From: Lentzea sp.
GTDB lineage: Bacteria; Actinomycetota; Actinomycetes; Mycobacteriales; Pseudonocardiaceae
Length of the DNA: 7,405 nt
Direction of reading: 5' to 3'
Assembly: GCA_030146905.1 (NCBI GenBank)
Contig: JASLAV010000270.1
Span: 1 to 7,405 of the forward strand
Shown: piece by piece, positions 1 through 6,295 of the stretch
How the letters are laid out: each line of letters opens with the position of its first letter
Numbering within the stretch: the first letter of the stretch is position 1
Notes under the pieces: generated by a model
Told to the model about the DNA's origin: nothing
What the model saw: the letters and a program-made list of their open reading frames with translations, nothing else
Databases searched by the model: none
Position numbers and translations under genes: made by a program

Positions 1-1099
1 CCTGCTCGTACTTCTTCTGCGCCAGCCGTCCGTCCGCGGTGCGCACGAACACGTGGAGACCGTTCTCGTACTCGATGACCGCCGGGCGTCCCGTCGCCGA
101 ACCGCCCAGGTCCTCCCACGCGGCCCAGGCGCCGGCGGTGAGGACGCGGTGCCACAGGTGGCCGTCCGCGCCGGGGGCGAACAGGTGCATCTCCTGGCCG
201 CGGACGTGGACCGCCACCGGCCCGGTGAGGTCACCGCCCAGCGGCGCCCACGCCGTCCAGCCCTGGCCGCGGCGCAGGACCTTCTGGTAGGCCTGCCGAT
301 CCGCGCCCACGGCGAAGACGTGCACGTCCTCGCCGAAGCTGACCGGTGCCGGGTCCGCGACGGCCGTGGTGGCGGCCGTGTCCCGGACCCAGACCGCGAT
401 GTCGTCGGTGCGCGCGTGCGTGCTGCCCTGCCTGGTCTCCGTCACGGCCAGGCAGCCGTGTTGCCACGAGGTGCTGTTCACCCCGATGAGCTCGACGGCG
501 CCGCCGGTGGTGCGCAGCACCGGCCCACCCGCGTCACCCTTGCACGTGTCGACGCCGTCAGCCCCGGTGCTCGTGATCCGGGCCTGGCTGACCGAGCCGA
601 TCGTGAACGGCGCGATCCGGGGCTTGTCGGGCACCCACTCGGTGGCCGTCCGGCCGAACCCGCCGACCTGCAACGCCTGCCCCGCCCCCGGTGCGCCGGT
701 GCCCAGCGGGACCGGAGCCACGGTCACGACCGGGGCCGCCAGCCTGGCCAGCACCACGTCACGGTCGTCGCGCCGCACCAGCTCCGCGACGTCGGCCGTC
801 GTGCCGGTGCCCTTGGCGAGGTCCACGTCGCCCAGCGTCACCTTCACCGGCGAGACGGGCACACCGCCCCGCGGGTTGGCGGGGAAGCACGACGCCGCCG
901 TGATCACCCACCAGCGGTCGACCAGCGCGCCGCTGCACGCACCGCCCGCGTGCACGACCCTGGTCAGGAACCCGAACTGCCCGCCGGACGCGACCGTCCC
1001 ACCGGACAACCCCGCCGCCGCACCCGGTACCCCCACCGTGGCGGCCACCACCGCGGCACCCGCCAGCCAGGCCTTCGCCCGCCGTCGAGAACGACTCAT
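1..1099 (-). CDS. Secreted trypsin-like (S1) pseudoprotease fused to a lectin-like beta-propeller, C-terminus cut by window edge
   Basis: 366 codons are visible from ATG at 1099; the gene runs off the left edge. Residues 1-29 look like a signal peptide: a basic start (SRSRRRAK), a hydrophobic stretch, then AAA near 27-29. Residues 40-240 have the chymotrypsin fold pattern, but the motif normally reading TAAHC is TAASC (Ser70 for the catalytic His) and the motif normally reading GDSGGP is GDAGGP (Ala190 for the nucleophile). Only the Asp (D114, in RDVVLARL) remains. Cysteines 55/71 and 186/216 match the usual disulfides, so the fold seems kept while catalysis is lost. From about 256 there are repeats of roughly 45 residues (DVHVF, EMHLF and LHVF, with GGxxxGP/RPA turns and W-x-x-W), typical of PLL/sialidase-like propeller lectins. 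The likely role is extracellular binding, not proteolysis; the ligand is unknown. The fold call is firm, the role is inferred. Confidence 0.86.
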   Translation of the reverse strand, partial: MSRSRRRAKAWLAGAAVVAATVGVPGAAAGLSGGTVASGGQFGFLTRVVHAGGACSGALVDRWWVITAASCFPANPRGGVPVSPVKVTLGDVDLAKGTGTTADVAELVRRDDRDVVLARLAAPVVTVAPVPLGTGAPGAGQALQVGGFGRTATEWVPDKPRIAPFTIGSVSQARITSTGADGVDTCKGDAGGPVLRTTGGAVELIGVNSTSWQHGCLAVTETRQGSTHARTDDIAVWVRDTAATTAVADPAPVSFGEDVHVFAVGADRQAYQKVLRRGQGWTAWAPLGGDLTGPVAVHVRGQEMHLFAPGADGHLWHRVLTAGAWAAWEDLGGSATGRPAVIEYENGLHVFVRTADGRLAQKKYEQ

Positions 1100-1126
1100 C
1101 CCAATTCCCCCATGACACTTCCTCCG
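1096..1126 (-). promoter_or_regulatory. Shine-Dalgarno and five-codon leader ORF overlapping the pseudoprotease start
   Basis: On the minus strand a strong GGAGGAA (1125-1119) sits at ideal distance from an ATG at 1113, not from the pseudoprotease ATG at 1099. Reading from 1113 gives M-G-E-L-G and then a TGA that overlaps the 1099 ATG as ATGA. Translation of the protease could therefore depend on ribosomes finishing this pentapeptide. Alternatively, one missing G in the GGGGG run would place 1113 in frame and make it the true start. No convincing Shine-Dalgarno serves 1099 directly. Confidence 0.5.
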
Positions 1127-1222
1127 GACCTGGTCGGCGCCACGCCGGCCGACGTCGTCCGGGCACTCCGGAAGAGGACGCACGAGAGCAAGCCCTCGCC
1201 GATGTGCCTCCCCAGACCAGCG

Positions 1223-1257
1223 TTCGCGCGACGGCCTTCCGGCCACGCACGCGCGAA
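1223..1257 (-). other. Long hairpin in the pseudoprotease upstream region
   Basis: Perfect 8-base arms (TTCGCGCG at 1223-1230, CGCGCGAA at 1250-1257) enclose a second stem GGCC/GGCC. In the leftward transcript the inner stem can extend with two G-U pairs to six pairs and is capped by GGAA, a GNRA-type tetraloop, with a three-base bulge between the two stems. It lies about 112 bases downstream of the solute-binding gene and 124 bases upstream of the pseudoprotease start. It has no U-tract. It could be a backup terminator or a 5' leader structure; I cannot tell which. Confidence 0.45.
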
Positions 1258-1297
1258 ACGCACCCCAGACACGCCGCCCACCTCAGCGCTGGGGGAA

Positions 1298-1308
1298 TGA
1301 TGACATCA
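1298..1308. promoter_or_regulatory. Short AT-rich palindrome, possible operator
   Basis: TGATGACATCA is a perfect palindrome with 5-base arms around one base. It is one of the few AT-rich spots in a very GC-rich intergenic region. It lies between the terminator-like hairpin at 1323-1342 and the pseudoprotease start, where a promoter for that gene would be expected. I could not place a convincing -10/-35 pair beside it, so this is only a candidate binding site. Confidence 0.22.
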
Positions 1309-1322
1309 ACCAGGGACGAAAG

Positions 1323-1342
1323 GGCGGAACGCGTGATCCGCC
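1323..1342 (-). terminator. Probable intrinsic terminator of the solute-binding protein gene
   Basis: In the leftward transcript, perfect 6-base arms GGCGGA and TCCGCC enclose an 8-base loop. They are followed directly by CTTTCGTCC, a weak U-containing tail. The hairpin begins 27 bases after the TAG at 1371-1369. Position, GC-rich stem and tail fit an actinobacterial terminator, where long U-tracts are often missing. Confidence 0.5.
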
Positions 1343-1368
1343 TCATGCCCACGAGCCGGCGAAGAGGC

Positions 1369-2694
1369 CTAACGGCCCAGAAGGGCCGCCGTCAACCTCT
1401 CCTTGGCGCCGTCGGGCAGGGCGCCGTCGTGGTCGAGGGCGTAGCGCAGGATGTCGCGGAACTCGTCGCTGAACCGCGAGTAGTACGGGGTGGCCGGGCG
1501 CAAGCGGGCGTTCTCGATGGCGTTCAGCAGTGTGCGGGCGTAGGGGTACGCGGTGCCGACGCGGCTGTCCTGGTAGACGATCCCGCGGGTGGCGGCGAGT
1601 CCTCCCCGCTCGAACAGGAGCTGCTGGCTGCGCGGGCTGGTGAGGAACTCGATGAGGGCCTGGGCGGCGCGGGGTTTGCCGGACTTCGAGGAGATGGCGA
1701 GGTTCTGGCCGCCCAGGACGCTCTGTCCCGGCAGTCGCGCCACCTCGAAGTCCATGCCGGGCCGGCCGGCCGACTCGCCGGTGTTGCCCTCCAGGATGCG
1801 GTGGGCGACGGGCCAGTTGCGCATGAAGACGATCTTGCCGTCGCGGAACGCCTGGGTGGTCAGCTGCTCCTTCTGGTTGCGGGAGTCCGGCAACACCACG
1901 GGTGTCGGGCCCTTGAGGCTCTCGGCGAGCCAGCGCAGGGCGCGGCGGGTGCGGTCGGACTCGATCACGACCTCGCCGGTCTCGTCGACGACCTCGCCCT
2001 TCTCCGCCCAGATCAGCTCCAGGGCGTTCACGGTGAGGCCCTCGTAGTCGGCGAACTGGCCCGCATAGCCGGCGGTGAGGCGGGCGTCCTGCGCGTCCCG
2101 CAGCGCGCGCGTGGACATCTTGGTGATGTCATCGAGGCCGAGGGGTTCCTCGTTGACGAGGTCCTTGCGGTAGAACAGAAGCCCCGCGTCCGTGTTGAAC
2201 GGCAGCGCCCACAGCACCTCCTTGTAGCGACAGCTCGCCAGCGGAGGACGCAGGAACCCGCTGGTGTCCACTGTGGACAAGGGCAGCAGGTGGCCGGACT
2301 GGGCGAACTCGGCGGTCCACGTGACGTCGAGGTTGAAGACGTCCACGTTGTCCGTCTTCTCCCTGGCCCGCGCCACCATCTCGCTGCGCTGGCCGTCCGC
2401 GTCGTCCGGCAGCTCGACGATCTCCGCCGGGTGCTCGGGGTGCTCGGCGTTCCACTGGTTGATCAACGCCCTCCGCTGGCCGCCCTCGCTCTGGTCGCGG
2501 CCGCTGAGCACGATGATCTTGCCCTTCTCCCACTCGGTCGACTCGCGGAAGAGGGGCTGCACCCCGCTCGTGAACAGGATCGTCAGCACGATGCCGACGG
2601 CCAGGCCCATCGCGAGCCACGACCGGTTCGCCCACACCACACCGGGCGGGCCCAGCCTCGGCAGTGCCGCCCACGTGCGTCTCCACCAGTTCAC
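1369..2694 (-). CDS. Membrane-anchored extracellular solute-binding protein (ABC family 1 type), no permease nearby
   Basis: 441 residues from a GTG at 2694, with GGAGG six bases upstream (2705-2701). A basic N-terminus is followed by one hydrophobic segment at about 26-42. There is no lipobox cysteine, so the protein is probably held by an uncleaved anchor, not a lipid. Residues 58-370 follow the family 1 sugar-binding pattern: IIVLSGRD opening strand, DVFNLDVTWTAEFAQSG at 118-134, LPFNTDAGLLFYRKDL at 164-179, MRNWP at 291-295, GGQNLAIS at 328-335, then IEFLTSPRSQQLLFERGG. Normally such proteins deliver a solute to an ABC importer, but no permease or ATPase subunit lies within this window. 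It follows the vWA gene, which also carries a substrate-binding-like region, so a sensing role is possible. The ligand cannot be read from sequence. The family call is firm; the sensing role is inference. Confidence 0.88.
   Translation of the reverse strand: MNWWRRTWAALPRLGPPGVVWANRSWLAMGLAVGIVLTILFTSGVQPLFRESTEWEKGKIIVLSGRDQSEGGQRRALINQWNAEHPEHPAEIVELPDDADGQRSEMVARAREKTDNVDVFNLDVTWTAEFAQSGHLLPLSTVDTSGFLRPPLASCRYKEVLWALPFNTDAGLLFYRKDLVNEEPLGLDDITKMSTRALRDAQDARLTAGYAGQFADYEGLTVNALELIWAEKGEVVDETGEVVIESDRTRRALRWLAESLKGPTPVVLPDSRNQKEQLTTQAFRDGKIVFMRNWPVAHRILEGNTGESAGRPGMDFEVARLPGQSVLGGQNLAISSKSGKPRAAQALIEFLTSPRSQQLLFERGGLAATRGIVYQDSRVGTAYPYARTLLNAIENARLRPATPYYSRFSDEFRDILRYALDHDGALPDGAKERLTAALLGR
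2272..2280 (-). other. Single DnaA-box-like 9-mer inside the solute-binding gene
   Basis: The minus strand reads TTGTCCACA, the consensus actinobacterial DnaA box. It overlaps a perfect palindrome, TGTCCAC-T-GTGGACA, at 2266-2280. The sequence encodes ordinary residues of the solute-binding protein (around 141-144) and no second box is near. It is most likely chance, or at best a lone DnaA-titrating site. Confidence 0.2.
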
Positions 2695-2894
2695 GCGGCA
2701 CCTCCGGGCGAGCCGTGGCGGGTGGGCGGTGCGCCGGGCAGGGCCGCCGTCAGGCTGGTCTGTCGTGGGGGAGTCATCGGAACGCCTTCCGCGTCACGTC
2801 CGGTGCGTCCAGCCGTGGCCAGGTCGTTGTGCGTGGTGTCGTGCGGGGTGCGCTCGGGTTCGGCCCGGCGTGTCGTGGACCGGTCATCCCGCAC
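2691..2894 (-). CDS. Doubtful 67-codon ORF coupled to the solute-binding gene
   Basis: A frame from GTG at 2894 (GGAGGA just upstream, with rather short spacing) runs to a TGA that overlaps the solute-binding GTG as GTGA, the classic arrangement of translational coupling. The peptide is rich in Pro, Thr, Arg and Ala, with no hydrophobic segment, no cysteine and no domain I recognise. Its first 39 codons use A or T in the third position more often than the sure genes here, which argues against it. An internal ATG at 2777 with GGAAGG upstream would give a 28-codon version. It may be only untranslated spacer between the vWA and solute-binding genes. Confidence 0.25.
   Translation of the reverse strand: MRDDRSTTRRAEPERTPHDTTHNDLATAGRTGRDAEGVPMTPPRQTSLTAALPGAPPTRHGSPGGAA
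2701..2705 (-). promoter_or_regulatory. Ribosome binding site that decides the solute-binding GTG start
   Basis: GGAGG on the minus strand lies six bases before GTG at 2694. It supports this GTG over later in-frame codons and keeps the basic residues before the membrane segment. Confidence 0.65.
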
Positions 2895-2895
2895 G
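2840..2895. repeat. Widely spaced 8-base inverted repeat in the vWA/solute-binding gap
   Basis: CGTGCGGG (2840-2847) and CCCGCACG (2888-2895) are exact inverted repeats 40 bases apart. In the leftward transcript the first arm covers the GTG of the doubtful small ORF, so pairing could hide that start. It may also be chance in a GC-rich spacer. Confidence 0.25.
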
Positions 2896-2927
2896 TTCCT
2901 CCAGATCGGCGGGTGGGCCCGGCCGGG

Positions 2928-4730
2928 TCATCCGGCGCCTCCCCACACCCTGCGGAACAACGCCGCGAGGTCGTCGCCGAGCGTGTCCGTCGTCGAGTCG
3001 CGGCATTCGCCGCCGGACGCGTCCGTGATCGACGTCAGCGCGTGCGCCGCGCAGCTCGCGTCGCCGACGGCGATCACGAACACGCGGATCCCCTTCTGCC
3101 GGACCGCGTCCACGACGTCCTGCCGGGTCTGCGGGCTCGTCGTGTCCTCGCCGTCGGTCAGCGCGATCACCGCGCCGACGTGGTCCGCGTCGTTGGGGCC
3201 GATCCGGTCGAGGCTGTCGACGATCGCCTGGTGCAACGGGGTGCCACCGGAGGGCTGGACCGCGTTCAGCGCGGCGGCCGTGGCCTCCTTGTCCCGCCTG
3301 CCCAGCGGGATGAGCTGCCGGACCTCGCTGTTGTTGAACACCGACAGGCCGTACGTGTCCTTCAGGCCCATCTGCGTGAGGGCCTTGCCGACACCCTCGA
3401 CCGCGACGGTGAACCGCGTCTCACCGGTGGCCGTGGGTTCGGTCATCGATCCCGACACGTCGAGCGTGAGCCAGACCCGGCCGTCCCGTTTGGCCTGCTC
3501 GTACTTCTTCTGGAAATCGGCGTGCGCCGCGTCGTCCGGTGCGGCCTCGTCGCGGTCGAGGGCCAGGCCGGCCCGGACACCGAGCTCCTCGCGGAACTCG
3601 GCTCCCGCGGCCTGCCGGGAGGGACGCAGCCCGGTGGCGTTGAGCGCCGACATGCCCTCCTGCGTGCCGAGCCACGCCCGGAACGCCCTCGCGGGTTCGC
3701 GCGCGGCGAGGTTCGACACGTCCGGCGCGTCCCACTCGACGAGGTTCAGCGGGTAGTCGGCGCGGTAGGTGTCCGACGGGTACAGCGCGGTGAGGCAGGG
3801 CTTCCGCGCGCAGCTGGTCCTGTTGTACCGCATCAGGACCTGTTCGGTGGTGATCATCGCGGCGTCCTGCCGCGGCCGGTCGGCCTCCTCGACGCGGCGC
3901 TCGACGACGGCCGGTGCGAGCGACTCGTACAACGCCTCGGTCGCGAGCCTGGCATCGATCGCCATCAGCGGGTTCGGCCTGCCCACCTGGATCTTCGCGT
4001 TGCCGACCTTGGTGAACAGCTCGCCCCACGTCTCGGAGGAGCCGGAGACGACGTCGTTCGCGATCGGCGTGGGCACCGCGAGCACGACGGGCGAGAACGC
4101 GACCGACTCGCCCGGCGTGATGCGCACCGCCGACCCGATGCGGCCAGTGCGGCGCACCACCTCGTTCGTCTCCGTGGTCGAGTCGGGCAGCCACACGTCC
4201 GGGTGCGGCCCGATGTCCCGCATCTCCTGCGACGACCACGAGTTGCGCAGCGCGAGCGCACCCAGGCTGCCCGGCGCCGAGAACACGTAGAGCCGCGCCG
4301 TGCGGCACCCGTGGTTGCCCGCCGCCGTGTGCTGCTCGAACTTCCGGGCCACCTCACCTATCGCGGGCGCCGCGTCCCGTGAGGTCAGCACCCGGACCTC
4401 GGTCGGCTGCGGACACCCCAGCAGCAGCACCCGCCCGTAGGCGACCAGCGGCGGCGCCGCGAGCGTCACCAGTCCCGCCACGACCACGAGCACGGCCGTG
4501 AACACCACCCAGCGCAGCCGGATGCGCTTGGCCAGCCGGTTCAGCCGGTCGATCGCGGACGCCGACAGCACCAGCAACGTCGTGCCTATGCCGTAGAGCA
4601 CCCACGACTGCCAGGTGGCGAGCGCACCGGTGGCCGTCTCGGACAGCAGGTGCCCGGCGACGGCGGCGAGCATGAGGGCACCCGCGTACCGAGGCGCTGT
4701 GCTCGACCGGCGCTGGTCGACGTCCTCCAT
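2928..4730 (-). CDS. Three-TM protein with outward substrate-binding-like region and C-terminal vWA domain
   Basis: 600 residues from ATG at 4730. Hydrophobic segments lie near 16-33, 41-59 and 74-98. The basic stretch at 62-73 between the second and third suggests N-terminus inside and residues 100-600 outside. Six cysteines (106, 142, 307, 312, 560, 576) all lie in that outer part, as disulfides would require. Residues 110-380 resemble substrate-binding proteins (VRVLTSRDAAPAIGEVARKF, DVWLPDSTTE, a long helix-rich middle). Residues 415-595 are a vWA domain with complete MIDAS: D424-x-S426-x-S428, T497 in GGTPLH and D526 in LTDGED. vWA domains bind partner proteins through a metal ion. The domain pair suggests a surface protein that recognises something and binds a partner, perhaps the solute-binding protein encoded next. 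C106 follows LLG and faintly resembles a lipobox, but a position after three TM segments makes lipidation unlikely. Confidence 0.88.
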   Translation of the reverse strand: MEDVDQRRSSTAPRYAGALMLAAVAGHLLSETATGALATWQSWVLYGIGTTLLVLSASAIDRLNRLAKRIRLRWVVFTAVLVVVAGLVTLAAPPLVAYGRVLLLGCPQPTEVRVLTSRDAAPAIGEVARKFEQHTAAGNHGCRTARLYVFSAPGSLGALALRNSWSSQEMRDIGPHPDVWLPDSTTETNEVVRRTGRIGSAVRITPGESVAFSPVVLAVPTPIANDVVSGSSETWGELFTKVGNAKIQVGRPNPLMAIDARLATEALYESLAPAVVERRVEEADRPRQDAAMITTEQVLMRYNRTSCARKPCLTALYPSDTYRADYPLNLVEWDAPDVSNLAAREPARAFRAWLGTQEGMSALNATGLRPSRQAAGAEFREELGVRAGLALDRDEAAPDDAAHADFQKKYEQAKRDGRVWLTLDVSGSMTEPTATGETRFTVAVEGVGKALTQMGLKDTYGLSVFNNSEVRQLIPLGRRDKEATAAALNAVQPSGGTPLHQAIVDSLDRIGPNDADHVGAVIALTDGEDTTSPQTRQDVVDAVRQKGIRVFVIAVGDASCAAHALTSITDASGGECRDSTTDTLGDDLAALFRRVWGGAG

Positions 4731-4735
4731 ACCGC

Positions 4736-4740
4736 CCTCC
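4736..4740 (-). promoter_or_regulatory. Ribosome binding site of the vWA gene
   Basis: GGAGG on the minus strand, five bases before ATG at 4730, fixes this start. A TATGGT motif (matching TAnnnT) lies about 20 bases upstream of the start codon and could be a -10 giving a very short leader, but no good -35 accompanies it. Confidence 0.65.
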
Positions 4741-4789
4741 CCACCGGCACCATATGTGGCGGTACCGGCAGTTCTGGGGGAGTTGGGAG

Positions 4790-4805
4790 GTCAGGAGGAC
4801 CTGAC
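4790..4805. promoter_or_regulatory. 6-base inverted repeat upstream of the vWA gene, possible operator
   Basis: GTCAGG and CCTGAC are perfect arms around four bases, 60 bases upstream of the vWA start. The location suits a regulator site or a leader hairpin. There is no other support. Confidence 0.25.
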
Positions 4806-4892
4806 GGGGGAGAACCACTCGTTTGGGCCAGCGGTCGCTGATTCCCGGAACGGGTTCGGCACGGGCACGCCGGACCGTCCGATGTGGCCTCG

Positions 4893-4907
4893 GCGCGGGG
4901 ACCGCGC
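4893..4907 (-). terminator. Hairpin directly after the 265-aa gene, probable terminator
   Basis: GCGCGG and CCGCGC are perfect 6-base, all-G/C arms around a three-base loop, starting two bases after the TGA at 4911-4909 in the leftward transcript. There is no U-tract. It would separate the YcxB-like/265-aa pair from the vWA gene, which has its own 178-base upstream region. Confidence 0.45.
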
Positions 4908-4908
4908 G

Positions 4909-5706
4909 TCAGTGCCGGCCGGCGCCGCTGTCCGCCAGCACGCGCACGGCCTCGTCGACCGCGGCGCACCGCGCCCGCCGCACCGCCTCCGACACCGGGC
5001 GCAACGCGTCCGTGCGGGCGGCGATCGCCGACGCCGACATGGCGCCACCCGGCGAGTCCGACCTGGCCACCGACAGGATCGCGTCGACCTCGGCGGCGCG
5101 CTGCAGCACCCGCAGCGACCGGGGCGGCATCGCGTCCGGCCAGGGCAGGGTGGAGTTCGCGGCCGCCAGGTCGGTGATCTCCTTGCGCACGTTCGGGCGG
5201 TGCTTGGCCACGTCCAGCGACGCCAGGGCGGCCGTCGCCTCGCGCAGGGCGGCGCCCAGGCCGTGCTCGGCCTCACCGATCGGGATGTGCTCCAGACCGT
5301 TGGACGACGGCAGGTCGAACACCGTCCAGCGCATCACGCCGTCGGCCGCGATCTTCGGCACCATGCCGACGTGCACGGACGGGATGACCAGCGCCTCACC
5401 GGAGCGCAGCGCACACGTCGAGAGCGGGCCCTTGCCCCCCAGCCCGCGCACGTCACCCGCCACGGGCAGCACGAGCCGCGCGGACGTCGCGCCCGCGCGC
5501 CGCAGGGCGGCCAGCAGCAGGGCGGGACCCACCGGGGCCTCGTCGGGACCGGGGAGGTCGAGCGCCGTGGCGGTGCCGTCGTCGTCGGCCACCACCTCGT
5601 GCTGCTCGGCCCACGTGTGCAGGGCGTCGAGGACGTCGTCGGAGGCGGCCAGACCGTTCAGCCATCCCGACGTCCACACGACCAGCGTGGCACTCGCACA
5701 GGACAC
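4909..5706 (-). CDS. Uncharacterised 265-residue actinobacterial protein
   Basis: 265 residues from GTG at 5706, nine bases after the YcxB-like stop, so the two are probably co-transcribed. I cannot assign a function. There is no signal peptide or clear membrane segment, so it is probably cytoplasmic. Residues 7-110 look like an alpha/beta domain (TLVVWTSGWLNG, VLDALHTWAEQHEVV, LLLAALRRAGATSARLVLPVAGDVRGL). A linker-like stretch contains MRWTVFDLPSS near 125-135. Residues 145-262 are mostly helical with Ala/Arg/Leu-rich segments (MPPRSLRVLQRAAEVDAIL, SASAIAARTDALRPVSEAVRRARCAAVDEAVRVLAD). No catalytic motif stands out. The GTG has no obvious Shine-Dalgarno, so translation may be coupled to the upstream gene. 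From memory, similar proteins are widespread in actinomycetes near AAA+ genes, but I could not check this. Confidence 0.8.
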   Translation of the reverse strand: MSCASATLVVWTSGWLNGLAASDDVLDALHTWAEQHEVVADDDGTATALDLPGPDEAPVGPALLLAALRRAGATSARLVLPVAGDVRGLGGKGPLSTCALRSGEALVIPSVHVGMVPKIAADGVMRWTVFDLPSSNGLEHIPIGEAEHGLGAALREATAALASLDVAKHRPNVRKEITDLAAANSTLPWPDAMPPRSLRVLQRAAEVDAILSVARSDSPGGAMSASAIAARTDALRPVSEAVRRARCAAVDEAVRVLADSGAGRH

Positions 5707-5715
5707 GCGACGAGA

Positions 5716-6258
5716 TTACGTGGCCCCACCCCGGGAGCCCCACCCGGTGTGCCCGATCCGGGACACCTGTTTCGCGGGCCCGATGTGCTCTTCGAGGAGC
5801 GCGCGGAACGACGTGACGTCCTCATCGGACGCGAAGGCCCGGTGCGGCACGGAAAGGGACGCCGCGCCGTCGTCGAGCGTCTGCAGCACGAAACCCCGCC
5901 GGGTCTCGGTCCAGCCGGGCAGCTCCTCCCAGGCGATCTCCTCGCGGACGGAGCTGCCGACGGCCATGCGGAACGACTGGTCGTCCGCGCTGCCCACCAC
6001 GGTCCGGCTGATCATCTCGTCCGACGAGAAGCGCCACCACACCGCGACCGGCTCCATCAGGCCGATGACCAGCGCGCACAGCAGACCGAAGATCGCGACG
6101 AAGCCCATGTCGTCGAAGCCGGCCAGCAACACCAGCGAGATCACGGCGAACCCGAGGGCGAACCACGGCGCCCACCTGACCATCGGCACCATCGCGCGCA
6201 GGCTGGCCCGCCAGTCCGCGGGGGAGGGGGCCCAGTTGAAGTCGACACTTTTGCTCAT
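5716..6258 (-). CDS. YcxB-like two-TM membrane protein
   Basis: 180 residues from ATG at 6258. After a polar start (SKSVDFNWAPSPADWRASLRAM), two hydrophobic segments lie at about 30-48 and 51-74. A cytoplasmic C-terminal domain follows, with the YcxB pattern: EIAWEELPGWTETRRGFVL at 107-125 and SVPHRAFASDEDVTSFRALLEEH at 136-158. YcxB-like proteins are small membrane proteins of unknown function. An ATG at 6270 (MRGAMSKS) is an alternative start four codons earlier; neither has a good Shine-Dalgarno. The open frame continues far upstream, but that part is antisense to the AAA+ gene and should be ignored. It heads a pair with the 265-aa gene and is divergent from the AAA+ gene. Confidence 0.82.
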   Translation of the reverse strand: MSKSVDFNWAPSPADWRASLRAMVPMVRWAPWFALGFAVISLVLLAGFDDMGFVAIFGLLCALVIGLMEPVAVWWRFSSDEMISRTVVGSADDQSFRMAVGSSVREEIAWEELPGWTETRRGFVLQTLDDGAASLSVPHRAFASDEDVTSFRALLEEHIGPAKQVSRIGHTGWGSRGGAT

Positions 6259-6260
6259 AG

Positions 6261-6295
6261 CGCCCCGCATTCTGCTGCACGGCCACGCCCCGCAT
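6261..6295. repeat. 10-base direct repeat just upstream of the YcxB-like start
   Basis: CGCCCCGCAT occurs at 6261-6270 and again at 6286-6295, 25 bases apart start to start. On the minus strand both copies read ATGCGGGGCG, and the nearer one overlaps the alternative ATG at 6270. Tandem exact copies in a divergent control region suggest sites for a DNA-binding protein. Confidence 0.35.

Noticed and set aside
1096..1281. 61-codon minus-strand frame ending at the pseudoprotease start
   Set aside because: It spans the intergenic hairpin and has no domain or good ribosome site; only its last five codons have a strong Shine-Dalgarno.
53..1300. 415-codon plus-strand frame opposite the pseudoprotease
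   Set aside because: Arg/Gly/Pro-rich shadow translation; the minus-strand reading gives a recognisable signal peptide, trypsin fold and propeller.
2918..2927. Palindrome CCCGGCCGGG just after the vWA stop, as a terminator
   Set aside because: It has no loop bases, so it cannot form a normal RNA hairpin, and no U-tract follows.
1204..3756. 850-codon open frame on the plus strand
   Set aside because: It lies antisense to the solute-binding and vWA genes, shows no domain pattern, and is the normal result of GC-rich codon bias in the opposite frame.
4871..4881. Palindrome CGGACCGTCCG in the gap before the vWA gene
   Set aside because: A one-base centre and short GC-rich arms are expected by chance in such sequence; no promoter lies beside it.
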